64,000 nucleotides of DNA. Origin: Acidobacteriota bacterium. GTDB taxonomy: Bacteria > Acidobacteriota > Terriglobia > Terriglobales > Acidobacteriaceae. Below are positions 17,046-25,606 of the stretch, in pieces (the stretch's first letter is position 1; every line of letters starts with the position of its first letter). Where the stretch lies: positions 1,054,001-1,118,000 of the forward strand of contig JAFDVQ010000006.1 of the NCBI GenBank assembly GCA_018268915.1. Direction: 5' to 3'. The notes under the pieces were generated by a model. It searched no databases, was not told the origin of the DNA, and was given only the letters and a program-made list of their open reading frames with translations. The position numbers and the translations under genes are program-made.

Positions 17046-19307
17046 ATGGCTGAAAAGCGGGACGGAGTTTTTCTGGGTTCGGACAGGCGCAACTTTCTTA
17101 AGGGATCGGCGCTAGCAGCGGCCGCGGCGGTTGTCGAGGGACATCCGGCTCTGGCAGCAACTGTTCATAGTGCAAAGCCAGCGGAGCGGCCTGATGGGTC
17201 CGGGCAGAGCGACGCAAGTGCAAAAGCTGGGCGGACAGTTGATCTGGCGAATGTGCTGCAGGGGACCGACTCGACGTATGCATTTTCGCGCGGGAACACG
17301 TTGCCGATTGCGGCGCTGCCGTTTGGGATGGCGCACTGGACGCTGCAGTCGGAGGCGCGGAGTCCATGGATGTTTCAGCCAGGGGCGAGGCGGCTACAGG
17401 GATTTCGCTGTACGCACCAGCTGAGCCCGTGGTTATCGGACTACGGAGAGGCCCTGTTTCTGCCGTTTTCGGGAGAGACGAAGGCGGAGCCCGACGCCAG
17501 CAGTTCGTCGTGGAGGCCCGAAGAAGCGGTGCTGCGGGCGTATTCGTTCAAGCTTTCGCTGCTGCGGTATCAAGTGGACGCGGAGCTGGTGCCGACCACG
17601 CGGTGCGCGGTGATTGCGGCGACGAACCGGAGCGGGCTTGCGTCGGGGTTCCTGATCGAAGTGCCGAAGGGCGAAGAGCCGGTGGATCGCGACGAGGCGA
17701 AGCATACCGTGCGGTTCAAGTCGACGATCAACGAGGGCGGAGTTCCTGCGGGCTTTGCGACGTACTACGTGGTTCGGTTTGCGGAGGCGTGGCAGGGGCT
17801 GGATGCGAAGGCCACGGCAGGACGCTTGTCGATCGTGGCGCGATTTGGGAATGCGAAGAGCGTCGAGGCGCGCATTGCGACTTCGTTTATCTCATTCGAA
17901 CAGGCGGAGAAGAACCTCGACCGCGAGTTAGGCTCGAAGCCGATTCAGCAGGTTCGCAGCGAGGCAAAGGCAGACTGGGCGAAGCATTTCGAGCGAATGC
18001 AGATCGAAGGCGGGACGGACCGGCAGCAAAGAACGTTCTACTCGTGTTTGTATCGGGCGCTGCTGTTTCCGCGGACGTTTCACGAGATGGGTGATGCGGG
18101 GAAGCCTCAACACTACAGCGGATACAACGGCAAGGTTGAGCCGGGCGTGATGTATGCGGATCACGGGTACTGGGACGTGTATCGAGCGTGGTATCCGTGG
18201 ATGTCGGTCGTGTTTCCGGAGCGGCTGGGCGAGATTCTGCAGGCGTGGGTGAATGCTTACAAGGAAGGCGGCTGGCTACCGCAGTTTCCAGCGCCGGGGT
18301 ATCGCGCTTGCATGACAGGGAGTTTGATCGACTCGCTGTTTGGCGAGGCGGCGGCCAAGGGGATCAAGGGGTTCGACCTTGCGGCAGCTTATGACGGCTT
18401 GAAGAAACATGCGACGCAGCCGGGTGATCCGGATAAGGGGTTCGGTCGGCGCGGAGTCGAGGACTATCTGAAGCTGGGGTACTGCTCTGTCGACAATGTT
18501 GACCAGGCGGCGGCGGAGACGGTGGATGCGGCATATGGCGACTTCTGCATTGCGCAGGTGGCGAAGGCGCTGGGGCACGACGACGATGCTGCGATGTTCA
18601 TGAAGAGGTCGCAGAACTGGAAGAACCTCTTCGATGCGGGAACGGGATTTTTCCGCGGCAAGCATGCGGACGGCAAGTGGCTGGAGCCGTTCGACGAAGT
18701 GCAGTGGGGAAATCCGTACGTGGAGGGGGCAGCGTGGCAGCACCGCTGGGATGCTCCGCACGATATGGATGGCCTGTTCGCGGCGATGGGTGGGAAGGAA
18801 AAGGCGGCTGCTGCGCTCGAGAAGATGCTGACGATGGAGCCCGTGTTTCACGTGGGCGTGTACGGTCAGGAGATTCACGAGATGTCAGAGATGGCAGCGG
18901 TGAACTTCGGGCAGTACGACCATGGGAACCAGCCGGTGCATCACGTGCTGTATCTGTTTGCGCTGGCAGGAAGACCGGAGCGGACGCAGTACTGGGTGAA
19001 GCGCGTGATGGAGGAGCTGTACTCGCCTGAGACATTCGCGGGCGATGAGGATACGGGCGCGATGGCTGCGTGGTATCTGATGAGCGCGATGGGGTTTTAT
19101 CCGGTGTGTCCAGCAAAAGGAGAGTATGTGCTGGGGCGGGCGTTCTTCCCGGCGATGACGGTACGCGTGGGCGATGGGAAGACGCTGCGGATCGAGAATC
19201 GCGGGGCGGGCGGCGCGGCTAAGGCTTCGTTGAATGGGAAGGGTGTTGATGGGGTTGTTGTGGGGCACTCGGCGATCGCGGGAGGAGGGCGGCTGGTCTT
19301 CGAATGA
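17046..19307 (+). CDS. GH92-family exo-alpha-mannosidase, Tat-exported
   Basis: A 753-residue protein starting MAEKRDG, with a twin-arginine signal (SDRRNFLKGSALAAAAAVV). The N-terminal beta domain (GNTLPIAALPFGMAHWTL, FRCTHQLSPWLSDYG) and the C-terminal catalytic domain (DHGYWDVYRAWYPWMSVVFPE, DAPHDMDGLFAAMGG, DEDTGAMAAWYLMSAMGFYPV) are those of GH92, calcium-dependent inverting enzymes that trim alpha-mannose from glycans. Family members usually read GNEPSHH where this one reads GNQPVHH; the effect is not known. The ATG at 17046 follows GGGAGTGGAG directly, whereas the open frame begins at 16959 without support. It probably acts in the periplasm or at the surface. Confidence 0.92.
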   Translation: MAEKRDGVFLGSDRRNFLKGSALAAAAAVVEGHPALAATVHSAKPAERPDGSGQSDASAKAGRTVDLANVLQGTDSTYAFSRGNTLPIAALPFGMAHWTLQSEARSPWMFQPGARRLQGFRCTHQLSPWLSDYGEALFLPFSGETKAEPDASSSSWRPEEAVLRAYSFKLSLLRYQVDAELVPTTRCAVIAATNRSGLASGFLIEVPKGEEPVDRDEAKHTVRFKSTINEGGVPAGFATYYVVRFAEAWQGLDAKATAGRLSIVARFGNAKSVEARIATSFISFEQAEKNLDRELGSKPIQQVRSEAKADWAKHFERMQIEGGTDRQQRTFYSCLYRALLFPRTFHEMGDAGKPQHYSGYNGKVEPGVMYADHGYWDVYRAWYPWMSVVFPERLGEILQAWVNAYKEGGWLPQFPAPGYRACMTGSLIDSLFGEAAAKGIKGFDLAAAYDGLKKHATQPGDPDKGFGRRGVEDYLKLGYCSVDNVDQAAAETVDAAYGDFCIAQVAKALGHDDDAAMFMKRSQNWKNLFDAGTGFFRGKHADGKWLEPFDEVQWGNPYVEGAAWQHRWDAPHDMDGLFAAMGGKEKAAAALEKMLTMEPVFHVGVYGQEIHEMSEMAAVNFGQYDHGNQPVHHVLYLFALAGRPERTQYWVKRVMEELYSPETFAGDEDTGAMAAWYLMSAMGFYPVCPAKGEYVLGRAFFPAMTVRVGDGKTLRIENRGAGGAAKASLNGKGVDGVVVGHSAIAGGGRLVFE

Positions 19308-19502
19308 TCTGATCACTTGCATTCAGGTTCGAGACTTAGAATCGCGCATTTGATTTATCCGTCAGGAATTTCGCTGGATCCGGAAAGCAAAGAGCAGTGA
19401 GTTGTAAGCAATTGCGCGCGTCCTGAACCTCCGTCCGCATTGCATCTTGAACTCATCGCGAATGGAAAAAGATCCGTCTGATGGCGTTTAGCATAGAGAC
19501 AT

Positions 19503-20474
19503 ATGCTTCGCGTTGGGTATTCGACAAATATTGCGCCTGAGTTGCTGAAGGACTTTCCTGCAGAAGTTGAACTTATCGCGCTACCGCGCGATCTGGATCA
19601 TGACGTTGAGATTGAGGTGTGGCTGCCGGATCCCTATCCGACGCGGAATACGAACATCTATCCGCGCCTGCGTGGATTGAAGCTGGTTCTATCGCTGATG
19701 GCGGGGACGGAGTGGATTCCGGCGGCGGTGGGGCCGCGCGTGACGATCTGCAATGCGCGTGGGGCGCACAATATCTCAACTGCAGAGTGGACCGTGTCGG
19801 CGACGCTGGCGATGTTGAAGCATTTCCCGTTATTCCTTGATGTGCAGAAGTCGGGTGAGTGGAAGCGGCGGTTTGAAGCGACACAGGAGTACGAGAAGAT
19901 TTCTGGCGACGAACGGCAGCATTATCCGCCGGTGATGTTAGAAGAGCTGACGGGAAAGCGGGTGCTGCTGGTTGGGTACGGGTCGATTGGTAAAGAGATC
20001 GAGCGGATGCTCGAACCGTTTCGCGTGGAGCTGACGCGGGTGGCGCGGACTGCTCGGGAGAATCCGAAAGTTTATTCGGTAAGTAAGTTGGACGAGCTGA
20101 TTCCTCAAGCACAGGTGATTGTGCTGATTTTGCCGTCGACTGCGGAGAGCAGAGGGCTGATCGGCGCAAGGCAGTTTGCGCTGATGGAGCAGGGAGCGCT
20201 GCTGGTGAACGCGGCGCGAGGGCCGGTGGTGGATACGGATGCGCTGGTGGCGGCGCTGAATAGTGGGAGGATTCGCGCGGCGCTGGATGTGACGGATCCT
20301 GAGCCGCTGCCGGATGGGCATCCGCTGTGGAAGTGTCCAAATCTGTTGATCACGCCGCATGTGGGCGGTTCGAGTCCGGAATTTGCGAGGCGCGCGCTGA
20401 AGGTGGCGGAGCTTGAACTGCGACGCTATATGGCGGGCGAGCCGCTGCTCAATGTGGTGCAGGCGGCAGTTTGA
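19503..20474 (+). CDS. D-isomer-specific 2-hydroxyacid dehydrogenase, NAD-binding
   Basis: A 323-residue enzyme. The nucleotide-binding motif VLLVGYGSIGKEIERM, the ILPSTAESRGLIG segment, NAARGPVVDTDAL with its arginine, and the final ITPHVGGSSPEF with the catalytic histidine are diagnostic of the D-2-hydroxyacid dehydrogenase family (glyoxylate, hydroxypyruvate or phosphoglycerate type). Substrate cannot be told. The last 49 bases overlap the end of the convergent PnuC-family gene on the other strand, so the two transcripts are antisense at their ends. Confidence 0.93.
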   Translation: MLRVGYSTNIAPELLKDFPAEVELIALPRDLDHDVEIEVWLPDPYPTRNTNIYPRLRGLKLVLSLMAGTEWIPAAVGPRVTICNARGAHNISTAEWTVSATLAMLKHFPLFLDVQKSGEWKRRFEATQEYEKISGDERQHYPPVMLEELTGKRVLLVGYGSIGKEIERMLEPFRVELTRVARTARENPKVYSVSKLDELIPQAQVIVLILPSTAESRGLIGARQFALMEQGALLVNAARGPVVDTDALVAALNSGRIRAALDVTDPEPLPDGHPLWKCPNLLITPHVGGSSPEFARRALKVAELELRRYMAGEPLLNVVQAAV

Positions 20475-21061
20475 GGGGAGCGGGCGGCGCGACGCCAGTC
20501 GCGGAGGCCGAGTATGGCGAGGACGACGAGTCCGGCGTAGAGGACCGCGGTGATCCAGAGGTCTTTGTAGATGTACTCGCCGATGTAGACGATATTCACG
20601 ACGATCCATAGCCACCAGTTGGCTATGTGCTTGCGCGCCTGCCACCAGCTGCCGACGAGGCTGAAGCTGGCGAGTGCTGCATCGAGCCAGGGGAGTGCGG
20701 CCTGGAGATGCTTCGCGATCTCGCCGAGGATGAAGGTGCCGGCGACTCCGGCGGCGATAGCGGTGAGGGCCGCGGGGACGGCGAGAGGTTCGACGCGGAC
20801 TTCGCCTTCTTCCCGAACGCCGTGCCACCAGTGCCACCAGCCATACAGTGTGAACGCGATGAAGAAGAGCTGCAGGAGCGAGTCTGAGAGCAAGCGCGCG
20901 CGATAGAAGATGACCAAGTAGAGGATGTCTGCGGCGAGCACAACTGGCCAGCAGATGAGAAGGCGCTTAGTCGTAAGCCAGATGCCGAGGGCGGTGGTGA
21001 TGAAGCCGGCGAGCTCGACCCAGTTGGCGAGGAGGTAGTGGGTGATGGCGGCGAGCGTCAT
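20426..21061 (-). CDS. pnuT: PnuC-family transporter, probable thiamine permease PnuT
   Basis: A 211-residue membrane protein starting MTLAAITHYLLANWVELAGF. Seven or so helices and the family motif around FTLYGWWHWWHG identify the PnuC fold, which moves vitamins by facilitated diffusion with trapping by phosphorylation. PnuC itself takes nicotinamide riboside; PnuT takes thiamine. The thiamine assignment is inferred from the TPP riboswitch at the head of this operon. The ATG overlaps the kinase gene stop (ATGA at 21058-21061), so the two are translated together, as expected for permease and trapping kinase. Its end overlaps the convergent dehydrogenase gene by 49 bases. Confidence 0.85.
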   Translation of the reverse strand: MTLAAITHYLLANWVELAGFITTALGIWLTTKRLLICWPVVLAADILYLVIFYRARLLSDSLLQLFFIAFTLYGWWHWWHGVREEGEVRVEPLAVPAALTAIAAGVAGTFILGEIAKHLQAALPWLDAALASFSLVGSWWQARKHIANWWLWIVVNIVYIGEYIYKDLWITAVLYAGLVVLAILGLRDWRRAARSPQTAACTTLSSGSPAI

Positions 21062-22254
21062 GCGCGGGCCTTCTGAGCGCTGGAGTGCTGGCGAGATTCG
21101 GCCCAGCGGCGGAGGGGGTCGAGGAGCTTGCGGCGGCCGGGGCCTGCGAACCATTGTGCGTGGGCGAGGAGGTAGTCGTGAGTTGCGACGCGGGCTTTGG
21201 GTGGTGAGAGCAGGATCCCGAGGAAGTAATCGGCTTCGCTGAGGGCGTACTCGGCGTGGCAGAGCGCGAGCATTGGCGCCAGCGCGGTGGCTTCGGTTGG
21301 AGTGAGGGGACGGATCTGTTCGTAGCCTTCGAGGAGAGCCCTGAGGTGTTCGAGGTGGACGGGGACGCGATCTCCTGCGGCGGGATCGTTCATGAGGACT
21401 AGCCATTCGATGATGTTGCGTTCGATGCAGTGAGCAAGATCGTGGACGGCATTGGTGCGATCGGCGAGGCCGAAGTCGATGATGGAGTCGGCACGGGCTG
21501 TAGAGGTTGTGTCGCTCCAGAAGAGGTTGGAGGCGTGGAGATCGTTGTGGGTCCAGAGCGGGGCGAGTGAGGGGAGAAGAGGTTTCAACTCGTTGTGAAA
21601 GGGAGTAAGGAGTGGGAGTGCTCGGTCGGCGTCGGTGCGGGTCTGCGGGTCTTGTGCGATCGAAGGCCGATCGGACAGGTATTGGCAAAGCGTAGCGGCG
21701 GGATCGAGTGAGGCGAAGACCGAGAAGCCGGCAACGAGCGGCTGGATCTTGCGGGGTGCGGCTGCGAAGCCTTCGGCGGCGAGGTGCATGTGGGCGAGCA
21801 TTTGTCCGGCGGAGTGAGCGTGTTGGACGGACCGAAAAGGTGTCCAGGAGACGGCGTCCTCATAGAGGTCGATGCCGGTTGGTAGCGAGTGGACTTCGTA
21901 AGTCCAGTTACCGGACGCCAGCGCGGTGCCGCCTGAGTTGGTTGTGAAGACGACGGGTGCGCTGATGCCGTTGTCGCGCAGGTGCCGCATGAAGCGGTGT
22001 TCTTCGGCGAGGCCTGCGGTGTCTCGTACGGCACGGGCGTGGCGCTTGATGAAGACGCGGCCGGTATCGGTTGCGACTACTGCGGCAGCAGAGAGAGGGC
22101 GTGGGCTGCTGGAGACGATTGCGAGTGGTTCGCCGGCGGATGGGAAGTGCTGGAGGGCGACGCGAATTTCGGGAAGTGTGAGGGCAGGCCAATCAGGCTC
22201 GACGAGGGAGCCATCGAGTCCGTGGGCCAATGCGGGTTTTTGTGATTCGTTCAC
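21058..22254 (-). CDS. APH-family kinase, probable thiamine or vitamin kinase
   Basis: A 398-residue protein of the aminoglycoside phosphotransferase/choline kinase fold. It has an N-lobe lysine in GRVFIKRHARA, the catalytic loop HNDLHASNLF (Brenner motif H-N-D-x-H-x-x-N) and the metal-binding DFGLAD. In E. coli the thiamine kinase ThiK belongs to this fold; sitting between a TonB receptor and a PnuC-type permease under a TPP riboswitch, it most likely phosphorylates thiamine to trap it in the cell. That role is inferred. Translation starts at a GTG 24 bases after the receptor stop. Antibiotic resistance is an unlikely alternative given the context. Confidence 0.85.
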   Translation of the reverse strand: MNESQKPALAHGLDGSLVEPDWPALTLPEIRVALQHFPSAGEPLAIVSSSPRPLSAAAVVATDTGRVFIKRHARAVRDTAGLAEEHRFMRHLRDNGISAPVVFTTNSGGTALASGNWTYEVHSLPTGIDLYEDAVSWTPFRSVQHAHSAGQMLAHMHLAAEGFAAAPRKIQPLVAGFSVFASLDPAATLCQYLSDRPSIAQDPQTRTDADRALPLLTPFHNELKPLLPSLAPLWTHNDLHASNLFWSDTTSTARADSIIDFGLADRTNAVHDLAHCIERNIIEWLVLMNDPAAGDRVPVHLEHLRALLEGYEQIRPLTPTEATALAPMLALCHAEYALSEADYFLGILLSPPKARVATHDYLLAHAQWFAGPGRRKLLDPLRRWAESRQHSSAQKARA

Positions 22255-22278
22255 GAGGGTCGTTGTGTCTGAGGCAAG

Positions 22279-24540
22279 CTAAAAATTGTAGTGCGCGGAG
22301 AGGCGAACAGTTGTTGGAGCACCTTGATGGATGAAGGTGTCGCCAAGGCTGGCGCCGGTGTCTTTCCAATAGCGCTTGTTGAGTATGTTGTCGGCGTAGA
22401 AGTGGAACGTGAGATGACCTGCCTCGCCACCGGGGGTATAACGCGCACCGAGATTGAAGAGGTTGTACCCGCCGACGCTAACGCTTTCGTCGCGTGTGGC
22501 CTGCTTGCTGCTGGTGTAGCTCCATCCGGGCATGAGGTGAAAGCCGCGGCCGTGAGGTACGAGGATGTCGGCGAAGAGAGCGGAGTGAAACCGCGGGACG
22601 TTGATGACCTGCTTGTTGTCGTAGGCAGGGGTGCCGGTGTCTGTGGAGATGGCGCGGATGGTTGCGGCTGAGGCGCTGAGCTGCATCCAGGCAGCTGCTT
22701 TGCCCTGTGCGTTGAATTCGAATCCGTCGTGGGTTTCGTGTCCGGCGGATTCGAAGCAGAGATCGCCGGGAGCGACGTCGACTCCGTAGAGAAGATTGCT
22801 GTCGCAGAAACTATCGGCAGACTGGATGACGCGCGGATAGAAGAACGGCTGGCGCATGCGGAAGTAGTCGGCGGTGATTAGCACACCGTGATCGTATTTT
22901 GCGCCGATCTCGGACTGGCGGGTCATGAAGGGAGTTAGGAAGAGTGCGGAGTTGTCGACCCACCAGGGAGCTTGCGGTCCGAGGGAGAGAAGCGTGCCGT
23001 AGTTGCTGTAGAGGGTGAGACTCGGAATTGGCGTCCAGGTCGCTGCGTATTGCGGAAGCCAGAGGGTGCGTGCGCTGGAGTAATTGAAGTCTGTAACTCG
23101 GACAAAGCGGCCTCCGGCTTGGAGGACGATGTTGCGCGGGAGATGTGCGCGTTCTTGAACGATAGCGGAGGCCTGATGGTTGAAGTCGGCGAGTTGCTGG
23201 GAGTCGTCAGCTTCGAGACCGTCCGGCTCGTAAGAGATGTTGGGCTGGTAGAGATTTTCAATGCCGAGGGGCTCGTAGACGATTTGCTTCGCCAGGTCAA
23301 CGGAACGATGGAAGAGCGAGCCTCCACCGACTACATCGTGACCGACGCTGCCGGTTTTGAAGTGGCCAACGAGAAGAGCTTCGCCGGTGGAGTCGATGCG
23401 CAGCTCATTGGGACTGCGGTAGTCGTAGATTTCGTAGCTCCCGTCGGGGCAGAAGAAGTAGTAGGGAGAATCGGGGCAGAGGGAATTGCCTTCAGCGTCG
23501 AGAGCGGGGCCGTAGGGATAGATGACGTTGTCGTCGATAAGAGAGTGGCTGTAGGAGCCGCCGATGCGGAGGGTCCAGTCGGGCGCGAAGTTGTGCTGGA
23601 GGCGCGCGCCTGCGTTGAGCGTGTCGAAGGTGTTGGGCTTGGACCATGTCTGAAAGCCAAGCATCGTGGAGGGGAAGACCGGCGAGGGAACTGTGGACCC
23701 GCCCAGCAGCTGGTAGCCGGCTTCGGAGCGCTGGACTTTGTGCTGGTATTCGAAGTTGGTTGTGAGTTCAGTTGCCGATCCCAGCTGCCAGCGTCCGTCG
23801 GCGGCACCCATGCCGCGCCAGCCGTCGGCGTGTTCGACGTAGGTGCGCATGTCTTCGGCAGCAGCGGTAATCAGAAGACTGTCGCGAAGCCCCGGCATGA
23901 GGAATTGCGTGGAACCGTAGGAGGAACCGCGATGATCGGTGGCGAGATCGATTGTGGGACGCAGTCCGCGGTAAGGCAATTTGGTCGCGTAGTTGATGAC
24001 GCCGCCGCTGGAGGCTACTCCGGTTTCGAGGCCGGCGATGCCCTTGATGATTTCGACGCGCTGTTTGTTTTCGAGCGGGACGTCCTGCTCACCGGCGATG
24101 GTGAGACCGTTGATCTGTAGGCCAGTGGCGAGATCGAGAGGGAATCCGCGGATCTGAAAGTCCCCATAGTAGCCAACGGGTGCGTAGTCTTCGCCGACTG
24201 ATGCATCGTTCTTGATGACGTCTGAGAGGGTACGCGAGATTTGGTCGCCGATGACGGCGCTGGTGATGCTCGTTACGGAGATGGGGAGGTCTTTGATCGG
24301 CGTGTCGTCGAGGCTGGCAGCGGTGCGCGGATCAGAGAGGTAGTCGTCTTTGACTTCGCCGTGAACTACGACGGTGGTGGTAACGCGATCGGGCTTCTGG
24401 GCGGGCTGCGGATTGGAAGGCTGAGGGCTCTGTGCAGATGAAACGGAAGCAAATAGGGCGATCGAGAAGATTAGTGTTGCACTGCGGCGAGCGTGAATCA
24501 GGTGTCGATGTTTTCGAGATTTGAATGTAAGCGCAAGCAT
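22279..24540 (-). CDS. TonB-dependent outer-membrane receptor, probable thiamine receptor
   Basis: A 753-residue receptor with a signal peptide (hydrophobic LIFSIALFASVSSAQ after a basic start). The plug domain contains LPISVTSITSAVIGDQISRT and FQIRGFPLDLATGLQINGL, then GVINYATK; the remainder is an aromatic-rich beta-barrel ending in Phe (LSAHYNF), as needed for outer-membrane insertion. By sequence it resembles siderophore-type receptors. The TPP riboswitch in its leader argues for thiamine or its phosphates as cargo. It heads a three-gene operon with the kinase and PnuT. The ribosome site GTGGGA lies eight bases before the ATG within the riboswitch expression region. Confidence 0.92.
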   Translation of the reverse strand: MLALTFKSRKHRHLIHARRSATLIFSIALFASVSSAQSPQPSNPQPAQKPDRVTTTVVVHGEVKDDYLSDPRTAASLDDTPIKDLPISVTSITSAVIGDQISRTLSDVIKNDASVGEDYAPVGYYGDFQIRGFPLDLATGLQINGLTIAGEQDVPLENKQRVEIIKGIAGLETGVASSGGVINYATKLPYRGLRPTIDLATDHRGSSYGSTQFLMPGLRDSLLITAAAEDMRTYVEHADGWRGMGAADGRWQLGSATELTTNFEYQHKVQRSEAGYQLLGGSTVPSPVFPSTMLGFQTWSKPNTFDTLNAGARLQHNFAPDWTLRIGGSYSHSLIDDNVIYPYGPALDAEGNSLCPDSPYYFFCPDGSYEIYDYRSPNELRIDSTGEALLVGHFKTGSVGHDVVGGGSLFHRSVDLAKQIVYEPLGIENLYQPNISYEPDGLEADDSQQLADFNHQASAIVQERAHLPRNIVLQAGGRFVRVTDFNYSSARTLWLPQYAATWTPIPSLTLYSNYGTLLSLGPQAPWWVDNSALFLTPFMTRQSEIGAKYDHGVLITADYFRMRQPFFYPRVIQSADSFCDSNLLYGVDVAPGDLCFESAGHETHDGFEFNAQGKAAAWMQLSASAATIRAISTDTGTPAYDNKQVINVPRFHSALFADILVPHGRGFHLMPGWSYTSSKQATRDESVSVGGYNLFNLGARYTPGGEAGHLTFHFYADNILNKRYWKDTGASLGDTFIHQGAPTTVRLSAHYNF

Positions 24541-24548
24541 GCCCTTGT

Positions 24549-24722
24549 TCCCACTTTCATGAAACAGGGGAGTTCAAGCTGAAGCTGGAAGGAAGTTGGT
24601 GAGACTGGCTTCGAAAGCTTCCCACGCCGGTATTATCCGGATCGGGTTCTAGGGTATTTTCTCAGCCCCACACTGTGGAGCACCCCTGTTTCAATGATTC
24701 GATTGAAACATTGAAACAGGGG
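24549..24722 (-). promoter_or_regulatory. Putative riboswitch expression platform with three complementary repeats
   Basis: In the minus-strand RNA, element A (CCCCTGTTTCAATG, 24709-24722) and element B (CATTGAAACAGGGG, 24683-24696) form a perfect 14-bp hairpin with a 12-base loop. B carries the 5' strands of aptamer stems P1 and P2. A second copy of A, called A' (CCCCTGTTTCATG, 24558-24570), lies after the aptamer and can pair with B over 11 bases. The CCC of A' could instead pair with the ribosome site GTGGGA (24549-24554). Ligand binding would hold B and free A' to mask the ribosome site. The repeats are seen directly; the switching model is inferred. Confidence 0.6.
24613..24692 (-). ncRNA. 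TPP (thi-box) riboswitch aptamer
   Basis: Read on the minus strand, the leader has GGGGTGC, then GGCTGAGA, ACCC, and GAACCCGATCCGG followed by ATAATACCGGCG and GGGAA, in the order and spacing of the TPP riboswitch. The short outer stem P1 is GAAA / TTTC and P2 pairs AGGGGT with ACCCT. The pairing CCGG / CCGG of the P4-P5 arm replaces the common CTGG / CCAG, a compensated change. It controls the TonB receptor, kinase and PnuT operon in response to thiamine pyrophosphate. Confidence 0.95.
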
Positions 24723-24817
24723 GATTGCAAGGAGGGCGTCTCAGTTTCGCAGTCCCGGCGAGGCGTAGCCGCAGTGTAGGAGGCGTTCCTCAGGGGGATT
24801 TTGAAACTAAGAACAAA

Positions 24818-24922
24818 GCAGATCCTTCGCTTACCACCCCCACGCTCTGTCCCAACGAACTAAGACCTGTCGTTGGGGGGCGCTGAAGACTGCGCGTGGG
24901 CCCCGTGCGCTCAGGATGACAG
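24818..24922. repeat. Composite dispersed repeat with nested hairpins (copy 1)
   Basis: The element begins GCAGATCCTTCGCTTACC and ends CGTGCGCTCAGGATGACAG. Between these arms are nested inverted repeats: CCCACGC / GCGTGGG enclosing CCCAACGA / TCGTTGGG. The same arms flank a different hairpin at 44401-44468, so the arms are conserved and the insert varies. It lies between the transglutaminase-like gene and the TPP riboswitch. Confidence 0.65.
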
Positions 24923-24941
24923 CGCTGTATTAGGTGTGCAG

Positions 24942-25604
24942 CTAGTGTTTGGTCCAGCCGTGCATTCCGGCTTCGAAGAGGCGGCGATCCATGCGGGGCA
25001 GGGTGGATGCGATTTTGTGTGGGAAGAGCGGGTAATGGCGGGCGGCGATGAGGAGTTCAGGGACGCACCAGACGTCCTCTTCCGATGTCATCCAATGCTT
25101 CTTGTCGAGGCGAGAGAGGTTGACTGGGCGAGCGTAGGCGCGAAGGGTGCGCTGGCCGCGGAGGTTGTAGTAGTGATCGAAGTAGCTGAGAGCGAGTTCG
25201 CGCAGGGTGCGGTAGATGGGCGCGCGGAAGCGCAGCCCAGCGAAGTTGGACTTGGCGATGCTGCCCCAGAGACCATTCTGACGGTAGACGGCGAGGACGT
25301 GGTCATCGTCGTGGACGGCCTCGAGATCCATGAGAAGCGGAGGACAGCCGTTGACGCGGAGGGCTGCAGCAGCGACGAGGGCGCCTTCCAGGCAGTGTCC
25401 CTTGCGTTCGCGCAGAACGCGCTGGGGAGACCAGGCGGTGTCGGCGTATTGGTAAGGGATGTCGTCGATGAACTTCTGTATCTGGGCAGGCGTCTTGAGA
25501 GCGCGGAGGGTGCGCAGGCTCTCGGGAGTGAGACCCCAGGATGCGCGGCCTTTTGGGTCTTTTGATTGATATCTTTCAGCGGCAACGCGCCTGGTCGCTG
25601 GCAC
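24942..25604 (-). CDS. Transglutaminase-like (papain-fold) protein
   Basis: A 220-residue soluble protein. The region QRVLRERKGHCLEGALVAAAAL places a likely nucleophilic cysteine (Cys71) at a helix start, and EAVHDDDHVLAVY supplies a histidine (His102), as in the transglutaminase/cysteine-protease superfamily. A third catalytic residue was not identified with certainty. Activity could be proteolysis or amide transfer. The gene starts two bases after the stop of the exported protein and is last in a four-gene operon with a two-component system, which suggests it acts in the same response. Confidence 0.8.
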   Translation of the reverse strand: MPATRRVAAERYQSKDPKGRASWGLTPESLRTLRALKTPAQIQKFIDDIPYQYADTAWSPQRVLRERKGHCLEGALVAAAALRVNGCPPLLMDLEAVHDDDHVLAVYRQNGLWGSIAKSNFAGLRFRAPIYRTLRELALSYFDHYYNLRGQRTLRAYARPVNLSRLDKKHWMTSEEDVWCVPELLIAARHYPLFPHKIASTLPRMDRRLFEAGMHGWTKH

Positions 25605-25606
25605 GC

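Noticed and set aside
21058..22254. Aminoglycoside resistance gene
   Set aside because: The fold fits, but its place in a TPP-riboswitch operon with a vitamin permease argues for a metabolic kinase.
22972..24120. Long plus-strand open frame (382 codons)
   Set aside because: Antisense to the TonB receptor and lacking any recognisable domain.
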